9,970 nt of DNA from an uncultured Phycisphaerae bacterium (GTDB taxonomy: Bacteria; Planctomycetota; Phycisphaerae; Sedimentisphaerales; Anaerohalosphaeraceae): assembly GCA_937920485.1 (NCBI GenBank), contig CALETL010000027.1, forward strand, positions 1-9,970, in the 5' to 3' direction. A model generated the notes under the pieces. That model ran no database searches. It saw only the letters and a list, made by a program, of their open reading frames with translations, and was not told the DNA's origin. Positions 5,070-9,970 of the stretch are shown one piece after another. Position numbers and translations under genes: made by a program. Numbering within the stretch: the stretch's first letter is position 1; each line of letters opens with the position of its first letter.

Positions 5070-6869
5070 TCAGAGCTTAAAGATGATGCCTTTGTTTTGC
5101 AGCATGGCCTTAACGGTTTCGAGCGTATGGTCCATGTTGTCCAGATTCGGGACGTGCAGGGCCTGAATGTCGGTCGGCTCTTCGCCGAGCCAGATCGCTT
5201 CGATCAGATCGCTGTCCACAACGCTACGAATAATCTCCAGTTCGTTCTGGGTCAGGCCGATGGCGGTAACGATTAAAATCACACCCGCATCCAGCATGAT
5301 GTTAGCGACTTCGGCCAGACGCCGCAGGTGTTCGGGGCGATGGGTCTGGTCGGTGCCGGGCTTTTTGATGTCGGCATCCACGCCGTACAGAACATTGGCA
5401 ATGCCCATAAAGTAAACCAGTTTACCTTCGGTGAACAGATATTGTTCGATGGCACGGGCCAGCGCTTTCTTGCCGACGTTGCGTTTGCCGGTAACCATCA
5501 CCAGCGTCGCTTTCTGGTTGTATCGTTCCCAGCGTCTTTCCCGGCTGACGGCACTGGCGGCCCAATTCAGGTTTCGCTGCATCACCCGTTGGCGCATTTG
5601 CTGATCTTCATCCGGCAGGGCTTCGCGGATAATCCCGCCGCCGCGGATTTCGTAATCGTCGACAAGGACAAATCGGCTGGTCGATGGATTTAAATCAACC
5701 GTATCAAATGCAATTGCATGACGACATTGAAGAATGACTTCGGCAACATCATGATGCTCAATTTTGTCCTTTTGCTGTCCAGAACTAAGATCAGAGGCAT
5801 CCATTACACTAATAATCTTTTCGATCTGCACGGGTTCCTTGACGGTGCCAACTTTTAGTATGTAATCCTTGCCGGGCTCCAATGGCTTTTTTCCCATCCA
5901 GAACAGGTTGACCCGCAGCCGTTCGCTAACGCTTGGCTCGGGCTCACCAGCCTTGGCGGCCAATTGGCCGCGGGCGATATAGATTTGCTGATCCAGTGTC
6001 AAACTGGCTGCCTCGCTTGCAGAGAACTGTTCCGGATTCGGGGCGTTAAACCGCTCCAGCGTTTTAACGGTACTTCGTTTGCCGGATGGATAGAAAATGA
6101 CTTCCTCGCCGACCGTGACACTTCCGGTATCGACGGTTCCTGCGATAATACGGCGCTGGTCACCGGCCTTGGTGAATTTGTAGACATCCTGAACCGGCAT
6201 CCGGAAGGGTTTATCGGTTGGTGGTGCTTCTTTTTGGAAATTATCCAGCGATTCGAGAACCGTTTGTCCCGAATACCACGGCATCTTATCCGTTAAAGCA
6301 GCGATCGCATCGCCTTCCATTCCACTGACCGGGATGAACGCGATGGCTTCGACATCAATGCCGCTCAAAAACTCGGTATATTCTGAAACGATCGCATCAA
6401 AAACATCCTGCTTATAATCAACCAGATCCATTTTGTTGACCAGTACCACGATCTGACGGATACCCAGCATCGAGATCATGTAACCATGCCGGCGGGAGTT
6501 TTCCTGCACACCTTCGTCAGCATCGATAACCAGCAGGGCCGCTTCGGCATGCGAGGCGCCGGTGACCATGTTCTTGAGGAACTCAATATGTCCCGGTGCG
6601 TCAATGATGATATAGTGGCGTTTGTTCGTCTTGAAGAACACGCGCGCCGAATCGATTGTGATACCCTGCGATTGTTCGTCCTTTAGGGCATCCAGTAGAA
6701 AGGCGTATTCAAACGGTTTGCTGTTACGGCGGCAGTTTTCCTTGACCTGTTCAAGCTTGCCTTCCGGCAGAGAACCGGTGTCGGCCAGAAGTCGCCCAAT
6801 AACCGTACTTTTGCCATGATCAACGTGACCGGCAATTACAATATTCATGCTTTCTGATTTGTCTGCCAT
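5070..6869 (-). CDS. cysN: Sulfate adenylyltransferase GTPase subunit CysN fused to a degenerate APS-kinase-like domain
   Basis: With CysD, CysN couples GTP hydrolysis to synthesis of adenosine 5'-phosphosulfate (APS) from ATP and sulfate. The 599-residue protein has an EF-1A-like G domain: G1 GHVDHGKST (14-22), G2 region GITID (69-73), G3 DAPGH (90-94) and G4 NKMD (145-148). Beta-barrel domains cover about 220-425. Classical CysN has GSVDDGKST at G1, so this is a divergent branch. Residues about 455-599 resemble APS kinase ([19 protein letters not shown] at 511-529 recalls the ENIRR-VAEVAKLMADAG region). However, the P-loop is GKRNVGKK (461-468) without Ser/Thr, and the DGDxxR position is MGIANVLYG, so kinase activity is unlikely. 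It begins 47 bases after cysD and is followed by cysQ after 11 bases. ATG start with AGG 6 bases before it. Confidence 0.88.
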   Translation of the reverse strand: MADKSESMNIVIAGHVDHGKSTVIGRLLADTGSLPEGKLEQVKENCRRNSKPFEYAFLLDALKDEQSQGITIDSARVFFKTNKRHYIIIDAPGHIEFLKNMVTGASHAEAALLVIDADEGVQENSRRHGYMISMLGIRQIVVLVNKMDLVDYKQDVFDAIVSEYTEFLSGIDVEAIAFIPVSGMEGDAIAALTDKMPWYSGQTVLESLDNFQKEAPPTDKPFRMPVQDVYKFTKAGDQRRIIAGTVDTGSVTVGEEVIFYPSGKRSTVKTLERFNAPNPEQFSASEAASLTLDQQIYIARGQLAAKAGEPEPSVSERLRVNLFWMGKKPLEPGKDYILKVGTVKEPVQIEKIISVMDASDLSSGQQKDKIEHHDVAEVILQCRHAIAFDTVDLNPSTSRFVLVDDYEIRGGGIIREALPDEDQQMRQRVMQRNLNWAASAVSRERRWERYNQKATLVMVTGKRNVGKKALARAIEQYLFTEGKLVYFMGIANVLYGVDADIKKPGTDQTHRPEHLRRLAEVANIMLDAGVILIVTAIGLTQNELEIIRSVVDSDLIEAIWLGEEPTDIQALHVPNLDNMDHTLETVKAMLQNKGIIFKL

Positions 6870-6916
6870 ATTTTACCTATCCCGACAATATTGGGAGTCC
6901 TCAAGTTTAATGTTTC

Positions 6917-7798
6917 TTACATATACCCATCTCGCCGCAACGTTTCCAGTCCGCCGCCATCTTCTGCATCTTGGGCGCGGCCGGATCGTTCGGCAATATT
7001 GGACAGTTTTCCACTGCGGAGTTCTTCGATGATATCGGCGGTGTTCTTAGCTTTCGAATCTATCGGATTCGTACAAGGGTAACAGCCCAATGAACGATAA
7101 CGCTTTCCGTCGCCCTGATCATAATACAGCGAAACCGTTGGAATGTTTTCACGGTGGATATATTCCCAGATATTCAGCTCGGTCCAGTCCAGCAGTGGAT
7201 GTACACGTACATGCGTACCGGGGGCGAAGTCGGTTTTGAACTGGTTCCAGAATTCCGGCGGCTGTTCGGCGATGTCCCATTCGTTCTGCCGGTCCCGGGG
7301 CGAGAAATAGCGCTCTTTGGAACGCGAGCCCTCTTCATCCGCCCGAGCACCGACAATAACTCCGGTGTACGGTTCGGTGTTCTTATCCACTTCGTATTTG
7401 CCAACCGCGTGATTAAAGCGAAACCGCGGCCATTGACCGCTGAGCGTATTTCGAAGTGCGTCTGTTTTCAGTGCCTTGCAGCAAGCGAGGCGGTCGATAG
7501 CTCCATCGGGATACGTCTGTTTTGCCTTTAGCGCCTCAACATTCTGGCCGTATACCATATCCAAATGCCACTTCGCTGTCAGTTTGTCCCGGTATTCGAT
7601 CATTTCCGGGATCTTATACGCCGTATCAATATGCACCAGCGGGAACGGCACATGCCCTAAAAATGCTTTGCGCGCCAGCCACAACAGCACAGTGCTGTCC
7701 TTGCCGATCGACCAGAGCATGCACATGTTTTTGAAATTCGCGTATGTCTCCCGCAGGATATGCATACTCATGTTTTCCAGTTTGTCTAAATGATCCAC
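6917..7798 (-). CDS. cysD: Sulfate adenylyltransferase catalytic subunit CysD
   Basis: CysD is the small, catalytic subunit of ATP sulfurylase. It binds ATP and sulfate and forms APS, the first step of sulfate activation, in a complex with CysN. The 293-residue protein has the PP-loop SIGKDST (30-36), the conserved [11 protein letters not shown] segment (56-66), ARADEEGSR and a LGCYPCT region. It ends with the family tail SERxGRxxD...R.GYM (ERSGRAQD near 266-273). Length agrees with E. coli CysD (about 300). The start is GTG at 7798, preceded by AGGA 6 bases upstream; an internal ATG at residue 10 would remove the conserved HLDKLE start. The ribosome site overlaps the TAG stop of cysC, so the two are probably translationally linked. 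Confidence 0.95.
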   Translation of the reverse strand: MDHLDKLENMSMHILRETYANFKNMCMLWSIGKDSTVLLWLARKAFLGHVPFPLVHIDTAYKIPEMIEYRDKLTAKWHLDMVYGQNVEALKAKQTYPDGAIDRLACCKALKTDALRNTLSGQWPRFRFNHAVGKYEVDKNTEPYTGVIVGARADEEGSRSKERYFSPRDRQNEWDIAEQPPEFWNQFKTDFAPGTHVRVHPLLDWTELNIWEYIHRENIPTVSLYYDQGDGKRYRSLGCYPCTNPIDSKAKNTADIIEELRSGKLSNIAERSGRAQDAEDGGGLETLRRDGYM

Positions 7799-7806
7799 GT
7801 TTTTTC

Positions 7807-8340
7807 CTATAAATACTGTTTAATAGCGTCCATGATCTGTGAAACAGATTCATCGACCGTTTGATTGATGGTATCCACTACGATTTCGGGATTTTCGGGC
7901 TCTTCATACGGATCATCGATGCCGGTAAATTCTTTTATTTCGCCAGCCAGGGCTTTTTTGTACAGGCCTTTGACATCGCGGCGAGTGCACTCATCAATCG
8001 AGGCCTTGACATACACTTCCACAAAATTGCTGCACAAATTCCGCACGAATTGGCGGGCTTCTCTGTAAGGGGAGATAAATGAGGCGATGACGACGACCCC
8101 GTGATGCTCCAATCGGGAGGCCATAAAGCCCACCCGGCGGATATGTTCGTCCCGGGCCTCTTTGGAAAAGCCCGTGTTCGGGAACACGCCGCGAAGGACA
8201 TCGCCGTCCAATCGCTCGTAACCGACGCCAATCGCATCGAGTTTTTGATACAGCCCTTCGGCAATAGTGGACTTACCCGAACCGGATAACCCGGTCAGCC
8301 AGAGTACAAAACCCTTAGATGATCGTTTATTTTCTGCCAA
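7807..8340 (-). CDS. cysC: Adenylyl-sulfate kinase CysC
   Basis: CysC phosphorylates APS with ATP to give PAPS, the activated sulfate used for sulfation or reduction. The 177-residue protein is a complete stand-alone kinase: P-loop GLSGSGKST (17-25), DGDVLR (45-50), the HIRR helix (66-69), FISPYR (88-93) and the lid segment [20 protein letters not shown] (121-140), followed by DPYEEP (143-148). All key residues are present, unlike in the domain fused to CysN. The start is TTG. The P-loop begins at residue 17 and the next ATG is at residue 73, so TTG is required. AGAGGA lies about 4 bases before it. It is the first gene of the operon, with the promoter at 8379-8407. Confidence 0.95.
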   Translation of the reverse strand: MAENKRSSKGFVLWLTGLSGSGKSTIAEGLYQKLDAIGVGYERLDGDVLRGVFPNTGFSKEARDEHIRRVGFMASRLEHHGVVVIASFISPYREARQFVRNLCSNFVEVYVKASIDECTRRDVKGLYKKALAGEIKEFTGIDDPYEEPENPEIVVDTINQTVDESVSQIMDAIKQYL

Positions 8341-8373
8341 AGTATCCTCTTTGCATCGTTTATTTACATGAGA

Positions 8374-8388
8374 TTGCTATGATAGCAA
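8374..8388. promoter_or_regulatory. Perfect 15-bp palindrome over the cys operon -10, probable operator
   Basis: TTGCTAT-G-ATAGCAA is a perfect 7-1-7 inverted repeat. It covers the whole predicted -10 element (8379-8384) of the cysC promoter. The symmetry and position are those of a binding site for a dimeric repressor. No regulator gene is in the window, so the protein is unknown. A 5'-end mRNA hairpin is less likely because the site straddles the predicted start. Confidence 0.5.
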
Positions 8389-8407
8389 AACAGCAGAATA
8401 AATACAA
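8379..8407 (-). promoter_or_regulatory. Sigma70-like promoter of the cysCDNQ operon
   Basis: On the - strand, TTGTAT (8407-8402) and TATCAT (8384-8379) are separated by exactly 17 bases. Each matches the consensus in 4-5 of 6 positions. The start point would be near 8372, about 30 bases before the TTG start of cysC. Confidence 0.5.
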
Positions 8408-8539
8408 GCCCTTTATTTTACATGTATTTAGCGTTTTTGAGGTGTAAAACATAAACAAATAGAGGTATCGAAAAAGCAATGGGCTACTCTAAGTCCGACG
8501 ACTACATCGCCCGCCCGCAGAGTCGGCTCTTAAGAAAGC
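8408..8539. other. Intergenic DNA between dnaA and the cys promoter
   Basis: The part next to the cys promoter is AT-rich and includes the 8-bp palindrome TACATGTA (8419-8426). The part next to the dnaA stop is GC-richer, with CCGAC (8495-8499) and GTCGG (8522-8526) able to form a 5-bp stem. A T5 run (as CTTTTTC) follows on the - strand only about 20 bases later, near 8473-8477. I cannot call a confident dnaA terminator or any DnaA box here. Confidence 0.35.
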
Positions 8540-9943
8540 TTATGAGATTTTTTCGATGAGGGCGTCGAGGACGTCTTTGGCGCTGACGTTACGCCAGCCA
8601 TTTTGGGTACGCCATTTCAGGTCGCTGTTGTCTTTGAGGTGGTTTTCGATCTTACGGCAGGCCAGGATGACGGTGGCGTGGTTTTTACCGCCCATGGCCC
8701 GTCCGATCTCCGGATAAGACATCTTGGTAAACCGCCGGTTCAGGTACATCGCGAACGAGCGAGCCAGGCTGATGGTGCGGTCTTTTTTCGCCGAATGAAT
8801 ATCTGAAACGCTGATTCCGAAAAACTCCGCCGTTACCGAGACAATTTCGGAATTGTGAACGACCGGATCCATCCGGGCGATATGGTCGGCCAGTACCTGT
8901 TGTGCAACAGCCACAGTAACTTCCTGACTGCTGAGTGAACCAAAGGCCGCCAGTTTAACCAGCGCCCCTTCCAGTTCGCGCACATTGGTACTGATGTTAC
9001 CCGCGATATATTCGATCACCTCCTGTGATAAACTTAGCTTCATGCCTGCCGCTCGCTGAGTACAAATTCGGCGCCGCGTTTCAAAATCCGGTGCATCCAT
9101 CCGCACCACCATGCCTGAAACAAAACGATTGACTAATTTTTCACAAAGCTGATTGATCTCTTTGGGATGTGCGTCTGAGGCCAGAATGACCTGTTTGCCC
9201 GCAAGATCAATGGTATTAAAGGTATGCAGGAACTCTTCCTGCATGGCATTTTTGTTGGACAGAAAATGGATGTCATCAATGGCCAAAATATCCAAATTGC
9301 GAAGTCGCTGGCGAAACGTATCCAGTTTCCGTGTTTTCAGGGCAACCACATACTGATTGGCAAAATCTTCAGCGGACAGGTACATCCACCGACAATCCGG
9401 CTTGTTGGAATAGACCGCATTGCAAACTCCCTGCAGCAGATGTGTTTTGCCAACACCATAGCCGCCGTGCAGGAATAAGGGATTGAATGGGCTTTTTTCT
9501 TCAGAAACGAGTGTTTTGGCGGCGTTATAAGCCAGTTGATTCTTCTGGCCGACAACGAATGTATCCAACGTCAATTTGAGCGGCTGTTCATTCAGGGGGC
9601 GTTTTGTCTGCGTTCGTGTCCGCCTTAATGAATTAAGCACACGCTCTGTTTTATGATGCTTCATGATCGGTTTAGAAGCGGGTTTGGATAATTTGCTGTC
9701 AATCTGATAACGAAACTCCGGCGAATGCCCAAAAACTTCTTTTACGGCCTCTTCGAGCATCGAAGAGAAATGTCCCTGGATCCAATTGCAGATAAAAGGG
9801 TTTGCTGCGGCGATCTCAAAATGATCCTCATTCATCGCCAGCCGGGTTGACTTTTTGAACCAGACCTGGTATTGAGTTTTTCCTATTTTATCAGCAATTC
9901 GCTCGTGAACTGCGTTAATTTCATCCGTGAAAACAGCCTGCAT
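8540..9943 (-). CDS. dnaA: Chromosomal replication initiator protein DnaA
   Basis: DnaA binds DnaA boxes at the origin as an ATP-driven filament, opens the duplex and recruits helicase. The 467-residue protein has all four domains: domain I (about 5-82, with WF at 28-29), a basic linker (85-122), the AAA+ domain with Walker A GGYGVGKT (160-167), Walker B LAIDDIHF (220-227), sensor 1 ASD (255-257) and LVNRFVSG with the Arg-finger-region Arg273, and a DNA-binding domain IV. Domain IV carries the signature MGGKNHATV (417-425); the commonest form is GGRDHTTV. About 28 residues follow the final helix (440-467), longer than usual. The ATG start is preceded by GGGAG 9 bases upstream. No dnaN or recF is adjacent; the cys operon lies downstream. 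Confidence 0.95.
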   Translation of the reverse strand: MQAVFTDEINAVHERIADKIGKTQYQVWFKKSTRLAMNEDHFEIAAANPFICNWIQGHFSSMLEEAVKEVFGHSPEFRYQIDSKLSKPASKPIMKHHKTERVLNSLRRTRTQTKRPLNEQPLKLTLDTFVVGQKNQLAYNAAKTLVSEEKSPFNPLFLHGGYGVGKTHLLQGVCNAVYSNKPDCRWMYLSAEDFANQYVVALKTRKLDTFRQRLRNLDILAIDDIHFLSNKNAMQEEFLHTFNTIDLAGKQVILASDAHPKEINQLCEKLVNRFVSGMVVRMDAPDFETRRRICTQRAAGMKLSLSQEVIEYIAGNISTNVRELEGALVKLAAFGSLSSQEVTVAVAQQVLADHIARMDPVVHNSEIVSVTAEFFGISVSDIHSAKKDRTISLARSFAMYLNRRFTKMSYPEIGRAMGGKNHATVILACRKIENHLKDNSDLKWRTQNGWRNVSAKDVLDALIEKIS

Positions 9944-9970
9944 ACCTCACTTCTCCCATTCCTAATCAGG
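9944..9970 (-). promoter_or_regulatory. dnaA ribosome binding region
   Basis: On the - strand the 27 bases before the ATG contain GGGAG, 9 bases upstream, and a second GAGG too close to the start to be used. No DnaA box or promoter is visible before the window ends. Confidence 0.4.

Noticed and set aside
5040..5080. Possible frameshift or broken junction between cysN and cysQ
   Set aside because: Both reading frames are complete, with a proper stop, an 11-base gap and a ribosome site before the cysQ ATG.
6880..6900. CAATATTG palindrome between cysD and cysN as an operator or terminator
   Set aside because: It is only 8 bp, has no T run, and the same CAATATTGG string also appears in coding sequence near 6993, so it is likely incidental.
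7383..7393. TTATCCACT resembling a DnaA box
   Set aside because: It is a single imperfect site inside the cysD coding region, with no cluster around it.

Overview
This window holds one partial and eight complete protein genes of a bacterial chromosome with moderate GC content. Gene content is housekeeping plus sulfate activation. No tRNA, rRNA, CRISPR array or insertion sequence was recognised. Several intergenic stretches carry degenerate motifs of the type 'ACCACGAAT', 'ACCACGGATT' and 'CCATGAAG', and a heptad repeat 'AACTAAG'. From memory, such intergenic debris is common in Planctomycetes-Verrucomicrobia relatives (for example Kiritimatiellota) and some deltaproteobacteria. With the GGKNHATV motif in DnaA this tentatively suggests the PVC superphylum, but this is inference only.

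Layout. Positions 1-45 are the last codons of an unidentified + strand gene. It is followed on + by a long-type ATP-dependent 6-phosphofructokinase (96-1424) and an SppA-type S49 peptidase made as a lipoprotein (1479-2474). These converge on hflX, a ribosome-associated GTPase on the - strand (2604-3923), across a short repeat-filled gap. hflX has a good sigma70-like promoter (3991-4019) and an odd leader with a 5'-end hairpin and four heptad repeats.

Positions 4288-8340 are a compact - strand operon, read cysC-cysD-cysN-cysQ. CysD and CysN are the two ATP sulfurylase subunits and make APS. CysC phosphorylates APS to PAPS. CysQ removes the PAP left after PAPS is used. No APS/PAPS reductase, sulfite reductase, transporter or sulfotransferase is in the window. 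The CysN is unusual: its G1 loop resembles EF-1A, and its C-terminus carries an APS-kinase-like domain that has lost its P-loop Ser/Thr and its DGD motif, while the separate CysC is intact. A promoter (8379-8407) precedes the operon, and a perfect 15-bp palindrome sits on its -10 element. The region after cysQ (about 4110-4260) is a GC-rich island with nested inverted repeats, a small possible ORF and a T tract, probably the 3' end of the operon transcript.

The window ends with dnaA on the - strand (8540-9943), upstream of the cys operon and separated from it by 199 bases. No DnaA-box cluster, dnaN or other origin marker is visible nearby. I do not see an unmistakable new system. The best leads are the degenerate kinase domain on CysN, the palindrome over the cys promoter, and the structured island after cysQ.
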